Positions 1 to 7,414 of a DNA stretch of 21,824 bases are shown piece after piece. The translations under genes were made by a program, and so were the position numbers. The stretch is from CAZCEC01 sp964497615 (GTDB lineage Bacteria; Chloroflexota; Anaerolineae; Anaerolineales; UBA6663). How positions within the stretch are numbered: the stretch's first letter is position 1; the number at the start of each line of letters is the position of its first letter. The notes below the pieces were generated by a model that was not told the DNA's origin, did no database searches, and saw only the letters and a list, made by a program, of their open reading frames with translations. The stretch is taken from assembly GCA_964497615.1 (NCBI GenBank), contig CAZCEC010000094.1:1-21824 (forward strand), read 5' to 3'.

Positions 1-784
1 TCTCATTCTCGGTGAACCACAACTCCGGCAGCGTCCCGTTCGGCCCCACGTCGCAGTACAGCCTCTGACGCGGCAGGTGCTTGAGGTCGGCTGTGATGAC
101 GCCTGGCCCCTCCAGTTGAAGGCTTGGCTTCTCGATCCACGCCTGGCCCCACGACCAGGTGTTGCGGAACCAGAAGTGCGGGAGCACGTGCAGCGGCGCG
201 GCGTCCGGCCCGCGGTTGATGATCGTGTAGCGCACCAGCACATCATCGGGCGCGGCCTTGGCATACTCAACGAAGACGTCAAAATAGCGGTCCTCGTCGA
301 ACACGCCGGTGTCGAGCAGTTCATACTCGAACGCCTGGCGGTCGCGCTGGCGGTTGACTTCCACCAGCCGCCCGTAAGGAAACGCCGCCTGGGGATACTT
401 GTATAGCCCGCGCATGTACGAATGCGTGGGGCTGCTGTCCAGGTAGTAGTAATACTCCTTGACGTCTTCGCCGTGGTTGCCCTCCGGCCCCGTCAGGCCA
501 AACAGGCGCTCCTTGATGATCGGGTCCTGCTCGTTCCACAGTGCCAGGGCCAGGCACAGGTTTTGCCGCCGGTCGCAGATGCCCAGCAGTCCATCCTCGC
601 TCCAGCGGTAGGCGCGGCTGCGCGCCTGCTCGTGCGGGAATGAGTCCCAGGCCGTGCCGTCGGGGCTGTAGTCCTCCCGCACCGTGCCCCACGCCCGCTC
701 GCTCAGGTATGGACCCCACAGCTTCCAGTCGGCGCGGCGAACGCGGTGCTGGTTCAGGCGCTCATGTTCGGGTGTCTGGGCCAT
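1..784 (-). CDS. GH63/MGH1-like glycosidase, N-terminal part (cut by window edge)
   Basis: The reading frame is open for 261 codons from ATG 784 to the left edge, so the C-terminal part is missing. The translation begins MAQTPEHERLNQHRVRRADW and contains WGPYLSERAWGTVREDYS, GNHGEDVKEYYYYLDSSPTHSY and LLDTGVFDEDRYFDVFVEYAK. These match, from memory, the N-terminal region of bacterial 'glucosidase' proteins of about 850-900 residues that carry an MGH1-like/GH63 (alpha/alpha)6 catalytic domain in the missing part. Members of that clan hydrolyse alpha-glucosidic or mannosylglycerate-type bonds; the substrate here cannot be told. The start is supported by a GGAGGTG ribosome-binding site (plus-strand 793-799) eight bases upstream. 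No signal peptide is visible, so it is probably cytoplasmic. It is divergent from the DUF3105 gene. The family call is firm; the exact activity is not. Confidence 0.85.
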   Translation of the reverse strand, partial: MAQTPEHERLNQHRVRRADWKLWGPYLSERAWGTVREDYSPDGTAWDSFPHEQARSRAYRWSEDGLLGICDRRQNLCLALALWNEQDPIIKERLFGLTGPEGNHGEDVKEYYYYLDSSPTHSYMRGLYKYPQAAFPYGRLVEVNRQRDRQAFEYELLDTGVFDEDRYFDVFVEYAKAAPDDVLVRYTIINRGPDAAPLHVLPHFWFRNTWSWGQAWIEKPSLQLEGPGVITADLKHLPRQRLYCDVGPNGTLPELWFTENE

Positions 785-792
785 GGGCAGGG

Positions 793-799
793 CACCTCC
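793..799 (-). promoter_or_regulatory. Ribosome-binding site of the GH63-like gene
   Basis: The minus strand reads GGAGGTG eight bases before ATG 784, a near-perfect Shine-Dalgarno sequence. It fixes the start of the glycosidase. Confidence 0.7.
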
Positions 800-889
800 G
801 GCGAAAGTGGCAAGCGTGGACCGCCGCGCCAGTCATAAGTATCGGCGGCAGCGCCAAATGTGACAAATCCGAGGAATCACCTCCCGTTA

Positions 890-898
890 TGGTATCAT
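890..898 (+). promoter_or_regulatory. Candidate extended -10 promoter for the DUF3105 gene
   Basis: TGGTATCAT fits the extended -10 pattern TGn-TAnnnT. Transcription would begin near 905, giving a leader of about 36 bases that includes a purine-rich AGAGGA (923-928). No convincing -35 hexamer is visible. Seen by eye only. Confidence 0.35.
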
Positions 899-940
899 TG
901 CTCAAACTTGCTACGGAAGGATAGAGGACAGCCCGCACCC

Positions 941-1543
941 ATGACTGCCCGGAACCGCATCGCCCAGCAGCGCGCCGATTGGCAGGCGCGCGAAGAACGC
1001 CGCCGCCGCCTGATCATTGGCGGCTGGGTCTTGGCCGCCCTGGCCTTCGTCGCCGTGCTCGCCTACCTGGTCTGGCAAGAAGGCCAGCCCGAGGTGCGCC
1101 CCGGCGTCGAAATCCCCATCCAGGGCCAGAACCATATCCAGCTAGGGGAGCCGCACGACCCCTACAACTCCGAGCCGCCCACCTCTGGCCCGCACTACGA
1201 CGCGCCGGTCCAGGCCGGGTTCTATGACGAAGCCCCGCAGGACGAGTACCTGGTCCACAATATGGAGCACGGGCACATCATCATCTGGTACAACTGCACC
1301 GGCCTGGCGCCCGAGGCCTGCGACACCCTTAAGGCCGACATCCGCGCCGTGATGGGCAGCGCCGGCCTGTCCGCCGTCACCGGCACCCTCAAGCTCGTGG
1401 CCGTGCCCCGTCCCACGCTCGACAAGCCTATTGTGCTCACCTCGTGGGGCCACATGCAGGAATTGGACGGCTTCGACCGCAACGCCATCCTCGCCTTCAT
1501 CCGCGCCTACCGCGACGAAGCCCCCGAGCCTGGCGCGGCGTAG
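941..1543 (+). CDS. DUF3105 family membrane-anchored protein
   Basis: This is a 200-residue protein. A charged N-terminus (residues 1-23, rich in Arg and Gln) precedes one membrane segment (about 24-45), and the rest is predicted to lie outside. The outer part has the DUF3105 signature: YNSEPPTSGPHY at 75-86 and VHNMEHGHIIIWY at 105-117. Conserved His and Glu residues (His85, His106, Glu109, His110, His112) could bind a metal, and Cys119 and Cys127 could form a disulfide; both are inference. The function of the family is unknown to me. ATG 941 is preferred over the upstream ATG 860 because the extra 27 residues are not protein-like and overlap the probable promoter. AGAGGA lies 12 bases upstream. 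The gene is monocistronic and ends at a strong terminator. Confidence 0.85.
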   Translation: MTARNRIAQQRADWQAREERRRRLIIGGWVLAALAFVAVLAYLVWQEGQPEVRPGVEIPIQGQNHIQLGEPHDPYNSEPPTSGPHYDAPVQAGFYDEAPQDEYLVHNMEHGHIIIWYNCTGLAPEACDTLKADIRAVMGSAGLSAVTGTLKLVAVPRPTLDKPIVLTSWGHMQELDGFDRNAILAFIRAYRDEAPEPGAA

Positions 1544-1560
1544 CCCATACAGGTGTTGTC

Positions 1561-1613
1561 CCCCAAAAGACGACGGGCCGCGGTGTCACGCCGCGGCCCG
1601 TCGCCTTTTGGGG
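1561..1613. terminator. Bidirectional Rho-independent terminator
   Basis: Two 23-base arms (1561-1583 and 1591-1613) are inverted repeats with one mismatch around a 7-base loop. The stem is GC-rich at the tip (GACGGGCCGCGG) with an AAAAG/CTTTT base, so an A tract precedes and a T tract follows on both strands. It separates the convergent DUF3105 and Rieske genes and would serve both. Confidence 0.9.
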
Positions 1614-1618
1614 GGACC

Positions 1619-3430
1619 CTATCCCTCAAACAGCCTCTCGCCCCTCGACAACCTCACCGCAATCTGATACGTCTGCCCCTGCGCCCGCATGGTGGGCGCG
1701 TGGGCGGCCAGGTAGCGCGCCGCGGCCACCAGCACATGACTTGCCTCGGCGGTTGCCGGCGCTGGCCCGCTCGTAAGCAGGCCGTACTGGCGCACCGCCG
1801 CCTCGATGGTCTGGATCGTGTGGAAGTCGCGGTCCTCGCGCAGCAGCAGCCGGCCCAATTGGGCCAGCAATTGCACCGGCGCGCCGTCTGTGTGCAGGTA
1901 GGCGGCGACGGCCTCGGCGGCCGGCTCCACCTGCTGCTGCCGGTCGAGCAGGGCCGGCAGGCCCGCCAGGTGCGCGGCCGGGTCGCCACTGGCCCCGTTC
2001 GGCGCGGGCAGCGGCGCGGCGGGCACGTTCAAGAACCGGTCCAGGTACACGCTCATCGCCGCATCAAACACCCCGCGCACCAATTCCTCCGCCGGGGCGC
2101 GCCGCAGGCCCTGGTGCACGGCGTTGGCGAAGGTGAAGGTGTGCAGCGCCGTATCCCAATCGCCAAACTCGTTGCTCGTATGAAAGCGAGCGATCCGCAG
2201 TGCCGCTGCATACGTCACGGCCCCCGCTAACTCTTCCGGGCTGCACCCGGCGCGCAGGGCTGTTAGCATCTCGCCCACCGTTGCGGCCGGGTCCTCGCCC
2301 AGCAGCACCGGCGGCAAAGTTTTTCGCGCTGGCCCGGCCCACTCGCCGCGCCGCCCCTCGCCCTCGGCCAGTGCGGCCGGCAGGTCCTCGAATGCGGCCT
2401 CCAATAGCGCGATCAGGTCCACCGGGTTGCGCCAGGCGTTCGACTCTTCCATCCGGTCGGCGTTGGCGTAGGCCTGCGCCAGGCTGCTGAGCACCTGCGC
2501 CGCCCGCGCCGAGGTCCACCCGGCCAGGTCCAGCGCCTCCAGCGCCTTATTGGTAAAGTCCAGCACGTGGCCGATCTGCAAGTAGCGATGGTCAGTCGCG
2601 GCGGCGAACAGCATCCCCGCGATCTCGCGCCGCGCTGCCGCGGGCACCTCCGCCTCCCGGTCCGGCGCGCTGGCCTCCACCGCGGAGATGATGGCGCGCT
2701 CGGCGCCCTCCGCGTCGCGCACCTCCACAAACTGCCGGAACCAGCGCTTGAGCGTGGCGGCGTCGGGCGCGGCGCCAGGCAGCGGCCGCACCATGAAGCG
2801 CGGCGGCTGGCCGAACGTGTCGCGGGCCACGGCGCTTAGGCCGTGATACAGGGCGCGCGGCCGGTCCTCCGGCGCCAGGTGCGGCAGCAGGTTGGCCAGG
2901 CAGGTCAGGATCGTGAGGCCCTGCCCCCAGCCCCCCTCGCGGAACCGGGTGCCAAAGTCCAGCCCGATGCGCACCGGTTCCACCGTGGCCGCCACCGGCG
3001 CGCTGCTGTCGCTCAGGGTCAACACGGCCTTGGCGATGACCAGCGGCAGATCGCGCTCCAGCCCGTCGCGCAGCCGCGCCCGCTGATGGGCGCGGGCCTG
3101 CTCCGCCGGGCGCGGCGTGAGGTCCACCCACACGTCGTCGCCCTGCACCTCCACCGCGAAGGCCCGCACGTCATCGGCGAACTGATCGAACGCGCCGCCG
3201 GTCGCCAGGTCGAAGCGGGCGTGATGCCAGTGGCAGGTGAGGATGCCGTCCTTGACCGTGCCCTGGCTGAGGGGAAACCCCATGTGCGGGCAGCGGTTAT
3301 CCACCGCCCACACCCGCCCGCCATGCGCGAACAACGCCAGGGTGTGACCGCCCGCCTGAACCGGCAGGCAGCCCGCTGCCTCCACCGCCTTCAGCGACGC
3401 CACCCGCTGTTTGCCGTTTTCGCTGGTCAT
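1619..3430 (-). CDS. Rieske [2Fe-2S] protein with a long helical C-terminal region
   Basis: This is a 603-residue protein. Residues 1-105 form a Rieske domain of the ferredoxin-like kind: CPH at 47-49 and CHWHH at 66-70 give the ligands Cys47, His49, Cys66 and His69. It has no signal peptide or Tat motif, so it is cytoplasmic. Residues about 110-603 are Ala-, Leu- and Glu-rich and look all-helical, without transmembrane segments; I do not recognise a named domain. Larger proteins pairing such a Rieske module with this kind of C-terminal region occur in Actinobacteria and Chloroflexi (recollection), with no function that I know. It is not a ring-hydroxylating oxygenase alpha subunit: those have a catalytic domain with a 2-His-1-carboxylate site, which is not evident here. 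The start has AAGGAGG (plus-strand 3437-3443) six bases upstream. Confidence 0.85.
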   Translation of the reverse strand: MTSENGKQRVASLKAVEAAGCLPVQAGGHTLALFAHGGRVWAVDNRCPHMGFPLSQGTVKDGILTCHWHHARFDLATGGAFDQFADDVRAFAVEVQGDDVWVDLTPRPAEQARAHQRARLRDGLERDLPLVIAKAVLTLSDSSAPVAATVEPVRIGLDFGTRFREGGWGQGLTILTCLANLLPHLAPEDRPRALYHGLSAVARDTFGQPPRFMVRPLPGAAPDAATLKRWFRQFVEVRDAEGAERAIISAVEASAPDREAEVPAAARREIAGMLFAAATDHRYLQIGHVLDFTNKALEALDLAGWTSARAAQVLSSLAQAYANADRMEESNAWRNPVDLIALLEAAFEDLPAALAEGEGRRGEWAGPARKTLPPVLLGEDPAATVGEMLTALRAGCSPEELAGAVTYAAALRIARFHTSNEFGDWDTALHTFTFANAVHQGLRRAPAEELVRGVFDAAMSVYLDRFLNVPAAPLPAPNGASGDPAAHLAGLPALLDRQQQVEPAAEAVAAYLHTDGAPVQLLAQLGRLLLREDRDFHTIQTIEAAVRQYGLLTSGPAPATAEASHVLVAAARYLAAHAPTMRAQGQTYQIAVRLSRGERLFEG

Positions 3431-3436
3431 GGTCTG

Positions 3437-3443
3437 CCTCCTT
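3437..3443 (-). promoter_or_regulatory. Ribosome-binding site of the Rieske gene
   Basis: The minus strand reads AAGGAGG six bases before ATG 3430, a consensus Shine-Dalgarno sequence supporting that start. Confidence 0.7.
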
Positions 3444-3465
3444 CGCGTTCCTGCAAGTTAAACAC

Positions 3466-3490
3466 CGACGGGCGCTCGGCGCGCCCGTCG
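3466..3490 (-). terminator. Possible terminator downstream of the LCP gene
   Basis: CGACGGGCGC (3466-3475) and its perfect complement (3481-3490) flank a 5-base loop. On the minus strand the hairpin is followed by GTGTTTAACTT, a weak T-rich stretch. It lies between the LCP stop and the Rieske start and would end LCP transcription. The T tract is poor, so it may instead be a plain hairpin. Confidence 0.4.
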
Positions 3491-3587
3491 TTCCCGTTCG
3501 CATTGCGCTTCCGGGCCGCGCCTGCCCGAAGGCGTTGATTACCCTCCAGTGGCTGCCAGCCGGCGGCGCGCCTCGCGGCTACCCCGC

Positions 3588-4724
3588 CTAGTTTCCTTGG
3601 GACCCGGTCGGCTCCAGGAAGGCTTGCAGCACCAGGTTAATGGCCTCGAAGTTTGGCAGCAGCACCTGGCCGCCCTCGTCGGTGGTGTAGGGCATAACCT
3701 CGGTCGCGCCGATCTTCATGCTCTCGAACTCATCCAGCGGCACGCGCCGCCCCAGGCACACCAGGGTCGAAAGCTGCGCCGGGCTCATGTCGGTGTGGAT
3801 CAGGTCGGTCATGGCCGCCACCAGGTCCGGCAGCGCCGGCACCAGGCTGGGGCTCAATAGCTTTTCCCGGAGTGCCAGCAGTACCTGGTTCTGGCGGTCA
3901 ATGCGGTACAGGTCGTTGTCAATGTACCGGATGCGGATGTACTCGATCAGGGTCGCGCCGTCCATGTGGTTCGGCCCTGCCTTGAAGTACGGCAACCCCT
4001 GGCCGGTGCCGTCCACGTCCTTGGGCAGGTCAATGTCCAGGCCGCCGATGGCGTCAATCCCCGCTTCCACCGCCGCGAAGTTCACCACCAGGTAATGATC
4101 AAAGGTCAGCCCCAGGTTCTGGTTCAGGGTATTCGCCATTAGGGTGGGTCCGCCGCCGGGCAGGTTGTAGTAGTTGCCGTATGAATAGGCGGTGTTGACC
4201 CGGGCCTCCCGGATGCCGTGCTCGCTCAACCCAGGGAGGGTGACCCACAGGTCGCGCGGGATGGACAGCATCCGCACGGCCTCGTTTTCGAAGTCCACCC
4301 GCACCGCCCGGATGAAGTCGGCCCGGCCGGTGGTGTAATCGTTGGTGCGCGTGTCGCTGCCAAGCACCAGCACGTTCATCAGCGCCGGCCCGCCGCACTC
4401 GCCCTCTGCGTTCGGGTCGCTGGTGGGCTGCACCACCGCCGGGGTGGGGGGCTGGGTGGCCGCCGGGTCCACGCTGGCGGCATTGGCGGTCGGCTCCAGA
4501 ATGGCCGCGATGGCGGTCGCCAGTGGCGTGCCTTGCGCCACAGCCGTGGCGATGATCTGCGTGTTCTGAGCGGCGGCCGGCTCTTCTAGGCCCGGCCCCA
4601 GCGGCGAAATCCAGAACTTAATCCCCAGGACTGCCAACAAAACGACAACGACTGCGCCCCCGCCCAGAATCAGCCCCCGCCGGCTGCCCGGCTTGGGCGC
4701 GGCGGGTTTTGGTTGTTCGGTCAT
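3588..4724 (-). CDS. LytR-CpsA-Psr (LCP) family protein
   Basis: This is a 378-residue protein. A short cytoplasmic N-terminus is followed by one membrane segment (about 17-38), a Pro/Thr/Ala-rich linker (about 42-108), and an LCP domain (about 112 to the end). Family hallmarks are VLVLGSDTR (118-126), GRADFIRAV (133-141), SIPRDLWV (154-161) and YIRIRYIDNDLYRIDRQ (262-278). Asp124, Arg126, Arg134, Asp136, Arg157 and Asp158 match the acidic and arginine residues that bind Mg and the polyprenyl pyrophosphate head. LCP proteins transfer anionic or capsular polymers from a lipid carrier to the cell wall; the acceptor here is unknown. ATG 4724 is chosen over 4781 because GAGGAG lies just upstream and because the 19 extra residues precede a natural N-terminus. 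It is a single-gene unit. Confidence 0.9.
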   Translation of the reverse strand: MTEQPKPAAPKPGSRRGLILGGGAVVVVLLAVLGIKFWISPLGPGLEEPAAAQNTQIIATAVAQGTPLATAIAAILEPTANAASVDPAATQPPTPAVVQPTSDPNAEGECGGPALMNVLVLGSDTRTNDYTTGRADFIRAVRVDFENEAVRMLSIPRDLWVTLPGLSEHGIREARVNTAYSYGNYYNLPGGGPTLMANTLNQNLGLTFDHYLVVNFAAVEAGIDAIGGLDIDLPKDVDGTGQGLPYFKAGPNHMDGATLIEYIRIRYIDNDLYRIDRQNQVLLALREKLLSPSLVPALPDLVAAMTDLIHTDMSPAQLSTLVCLGRRVPLDEFESMKIGATEVMPYTTDEGGQVLLPNFEAINLVLQAFLEPTGSQGN

Positions 4725-4768
4725 GCCTGCTCCTCGCGGATGAGATATTACCCCTTCGAGCAGGCCGC

Positions 4769-4774
4769 ATTGTA
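4769..4774 (-). promoter_or_regulatory. Candidate -10 element for the LCP gene
   Basis: The minus strand reads TACAAT, the same hexamer as in two other proposed promoters of this window. Transcription would begin near 4762 with a leader of about 38 bases. No good -35 is visible. Confidence 0.35.
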
Positions 4775-4785
4775 CCGCCAAACCA

Positions 4786-4799
4786 GCCGCCTGGGCGGC
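4786..4799 (-). terminator. Hairpin directly after the ABC exporter operon
   Basis: GCCGCC and GGCGGC form a compact GC stem immediately past the stop codon (4800-4802) of the last permease. On the minus strand TGGTTTGG follows, only a weak T tract. This is a possible intrinsic terminator. Confidence 0.3.
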
Positions 4800-5603
4800 C
4801 TAGAACACGTCCAGAGTCCCCCGCCGTTTGGCCTGTAATTCAAACCACCAGAACAGGCTGTAACCCAGCAGCAGGTAAAACGCGCCGATCAGCGCCTCCC
4901 CCGCCAGCAGCCCGCCCACCTGGCCCAGCCCGCCGCCCGCGATCAGGCTGCGCGCCGCCGCGATGCCCCGTGTGAGCGGCATGAACTGCGACACCACCTG
5001 CACCCAGTCCGGCAGGCTCGCCAGCGGCACGTTCGCGCCGGAGAATACCAGCAGCAGGAAGAACACCAGGTTGTTGATGAAGAACACCTCCACCACGGTC
5101 AGGCTCAGGCAGCCCAGCAGCAGCCCCAGCCCGGCGGTGCTGAAGGTCGTCACCAGGATGGTGAGGCCCAGCAGCGGAAGGCTGGTCTGCGACAGGTCCA
5201 ACCCCAGCAGCACCACACCCCAGAACAGCGCCAGCACCACGCCCAGCATGCCGTCAAAGACGTGCACGATGGCGCGGCCCACAAACATCACCAGCCGGTT
5301 GGCAGGCGTGCCGAACAGATAGGGCAGGGTGCCCTCCCAGCGGTCCCCGCCGATGCTCATGGTGACGCCGTAGATGCCGCTCACCGCCGCGATCTGGATG
5401 GCGTTGCCCACCACGTAAAAGCTGGCATTCTCCCATCCCGTGGCATACACCCCGATGAAGGTGAAGAACAGGATGTAGGTGATGGGCATCAGCACCTTCG
5501 ATGCCAGGTAGGTGGTGGGATGCAGCCAGCGGAACAGGGCGATGTACGACAGCACCGCCCCTTCCCAAAACAGGCGCAGATTCAGGCGCAGGCTATTGGA
5601 CAT
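4800..5603 (-). CDS. ABC-2 type transporter permease (second of two)
   Basis: This is a 267-residue integral membrane protein with about six hydrophobic segments and the layout of ABC-2 permeases: an amphipathic N-terminus, a cluster of two helices around residues 35-80, and four more helices up to about 255. GDRWEGTLPYLFGTP near the middle corresponds to the 'GTxExLLxTP'-type cytoplasmic loop of the family, which contacts the ATPase. Its ATG lies inside the end of the preceding permease gene (11-base overlap), so the two are translationally coupled and probably form a heterodimer with the ATPase encoded upstream. The substrate is unknown; related systems export drugs, lipids or polysaccharides. 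It is the last gene of the operon. Confidence 0.85.
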   Translation of the reverse strand: MSNSLRLNLRLFWEGAVLSYIALFRWLHPTTYLASKVLMPITYILFFTFIGVYATGWENASFYVVGNAIQIAAVSGIYGVTMSIGGDRWEGTLPYLFGTPANRLVMFVGRAIVHVFDGMLGVVLALFWGVVLLGLDLSQTSLPLLGLTILVTTFSTAGLGLLLGCLSLTVVEVFFINNLVFFLLLVFSGANVPLASLPDWVQVVSQFMPLTRGIAAARSLIAGGGLGQVGGLLAGEALIGAFYLLLGYSLFWWFELQAKRRGTLDVF

Positions 5604-6381
5604 TCAGCGTGGCCTCCTCCCGCACCCGCCGCAGCATCACGCTAAACAGCCGCGCCGCGATGACCACGTACAGCGCCGTCAGCACCAACATCATGCCCCA
5701 ACTCACCAGGACCGTCTCGGCGCTTTCGCCGCTGGAGGTGGCATGCAGCGCCTGCGACGCCCAATACGGCGCCAGCGCGTAGCTGAGGGGCGTGGTCCAC
5801 CCCGGCAGCAGCGCGATGGGAAACAGGAACCCGCCCAGCATGTACACCGGGAACTCCACCGCGTTCTGCCACGAGCGCACTTCCGGGTTGACCAGGAACA
5901 GCGGCGCCAGGATCAGCCCCAGCGCCACCAGCGACGTGAGTGTCAGCAGCACCGAAATCGTAAAGCCCAAGGGGTCCGCGATGGGCAGCGGGCGGCCGAT
6001 GACGATGGAGACGAAGGCGTAGCCCACGAGCATGGAGGCGAACGACAGCACCACGTTGGCGAGATTCTTGCCGAAGACGATCACCGCCATGGGCGTGGGC
6101 AGCCCCACCAGCAATTCCAGGGTGCCGGTCCAGCGCTCGCCGGTGACGTTGTGCCCGCTGACGGTCAGCACGCCGCTCCACAGCCCCGTCAGCCCGCTGC
6201 CCACCACCACGAAGATGGCGTAGTCGCCGCCGCGCTCGCGCAGCATCCACAGCGCCAGCAGCGCGATGATGATGGGCTGGATGATGACGGCGAACAACAC
6301 GAACGAGTCGCGCAGGGTCTGGCGCAGGGCCATCTCAAAGGCCGCCGCCGTCACGCGGGCATACACAATCAGCTTTCTCAT
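5593..6381 (-). CDS. ABC-2 type transporter permease (first of two)
   Basis: This is a 262-residue membrane protein with about six hydrophobic segments. Its GERWTGTLELLVGLPTP loop matches the ABC-2 coupling loop and is clearly related to that of the next gene (GDRWEGTLPYLFGTP), so the two permeases are paralogues. The start codon overlaps the ATPase stop by four bases (ATGA at 6381-6378), a strong sign of translational coupling. Expected role: half of the membrane channel of a heterodimeric ABC exporter. The substrate cannot be deduced. Confidence 0.85.
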   Translation of the reverse strand: MRKLIVYARVTAAAFEMALRQTLRDSFVLFAVIIQPIIIALLALWMLRERGGDYAIFVVVGSGLTGLWSGVLTVSGHNVTGERWTGTLELLVGLPTPMAVIVFGKNLANVVLSFASMLVGYAFVSIVIGRPLPIADPLGFTISVLLTLTSLVALGLILAPLFLVNPEVRSWQNAVEFPVYMLGGFLFPIALLPGWTTPLSYALAPYWASQALHATSSGESAETVLVSWGMMLVLTALYVVIAARLFSVMLRRVREEATLNVQ

Positions 6382-7409
6382 GCCTCACCCCCCACCAGCC
6401 GCACGTAGGCGTCTTCCAGGGTGGGCTCGCGTGTCACCACCCGGCCCACGCGCAGCCCGTCCAGCGCCGCCATCACCGCCGGCACCGCCTGCGCCCCGGC
6501 CGGCGATTGGACGAGCAGGATCTGCTTCTGCTCGCGGTTCTCCACCGAGGCTGCCTCCACCGCTGGGAGCTGCCGAATCCGGTCCACCGTCTCAGGCGGA
6601 ACGCCAAAGGTCTCGATTTCGATCACGCTCAGGTCCTGCACCAGCCGCTTAAGGCCCTCGGGCGTGTCCAGCGCGATGATGCGGCCATGGTTGATGACGG
6701 CGATGCGCTGGCACAGCGCGTCAGCCTCGAACATGTAGTGGGTCGTCAGCAGGATCGTCTTCTTCTCGGCCTGAAGGTTGCGCACCATCTGGCGCATGTC
6801 ACGCGCTGCAACCGGGTCCAGCCCGATGGACGGCTCATCCAGGAACAGCAATTCCGGGTCGTGCAGCAGGGTGCGGGCGATGTGCAGCCGCTGTTTCATG
6901 CCGCGCGAGTAGCCCTCCACTTTCTCGGTGGCCCGGTTGCTCAGCCCCACCATCTCCAGCAGGTAGGGGATGCGCTTGCGGGCCACCGCCGGCTCAAGCT
7001 GGTAAAGCGTGGCGAAGTAGCGCAGGTTGTCCGCCGCCGAAAGCCGCCAATACAGCCCGCGCTCGCCGCCGAAGATGAAGCCGATGCGCGACCGCAGCGC
7101 CTCGGCCTGCTTCACCACGTCCAGCCCCAGGATGCGGGCCTCGCCGCCGGTGGGGATGAGCAGGGTGGTGAGCATCTTGACCGTGGTCGTCTTGCCCGCG
7201 CCATTCGGCCCCAGCAGCCCAAACAGCTCGCCCGGCGCGACGCTGAACGACACGTCGTCCACCGCCACGACCTCCTTGGTCTTGCGGCGCACGATGCCGA
7301 TGGTGGCCTTGTACACCCGGCGCAGGTGCTGAACTTCGATGGCGGGGCCAGCTTCAGTGAGGGTCATGGCCGGCATCATAACCCTCGGCTCGGCAGAAGA
7401 CAAAGTCAT
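6378..7409 (-). CDS. ABC transporter ATP-binding protein (ABC-2 exporter)
   Basis: This is a 343-residue ATPase. It has Walker A GPNGAGKT (67-74), signature YSRGMKQ (167-173) in place of LSGGQ, Walker B LLFLDEP (187-193) and the switch His224. A C-terminal extension of about 90 residues ends in EPTLEDAYVRL, typical of NatA/CcmA-like drug or lipid exporters. An insert before Walker A (TIGIVRRKTKEVVAV, about 36-50) fits a bacterial subfamily I recall in Chloroflexi. The Q-loop position reads FIFGGERG, so the usual Gln is absent. ATG 7409 lies five bases after the reductase stop; ATG 7376 (with GAGGG five bases upstream) or ATG 7367 could equally be the true start, since conserved sequence begins near residue 23. 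It energises the two permeases encoded next. Confidence 0.88.
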   Translation of the reverse strand: MTLSSAEPRVMMPAMTLTEAGPAIEVQHLRRVYKATIGIVRRKTKEVVAVDDVSFSVAPGELFGLLGPNGAGKTTTVKMLTTLLIPTGGEARILGLDVVKQAEALRSRIGFIFGGERGLYWRLSAADNLRYFATLYQLEPAVARKRIPYLLEMVGLSNRATEKVEGYSRGMKQRLHIARTLLHDPELLFLDEPSIGLDPVAARDMRQMVRNLQAEKKTILLTTHYMFEADALCQRIAVINHGRIIALDTPEGLKRLVQDLSVIEIETFGVPPETVDRIRQLPAVEAASVENREQKQILLVQSPAGAQAVPAVMAALDGLRVGRVVTREPTLEDAYVRLVGGEA

Positions 7410-7414
7410 CCTGA

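Noticed and set aside
1553..2230. 225-residue plus-strand frame
   Set aside because: It begins at the terminator and is antisense to the Rieske gene; the composition is not protein-like.
5512..6408. 298-residue plus-strand frame rich in Gln, His and Arg
   Set aside because: It is antisense to the two permease genes, whose hydrophobic coding yields such composition on the other strand.
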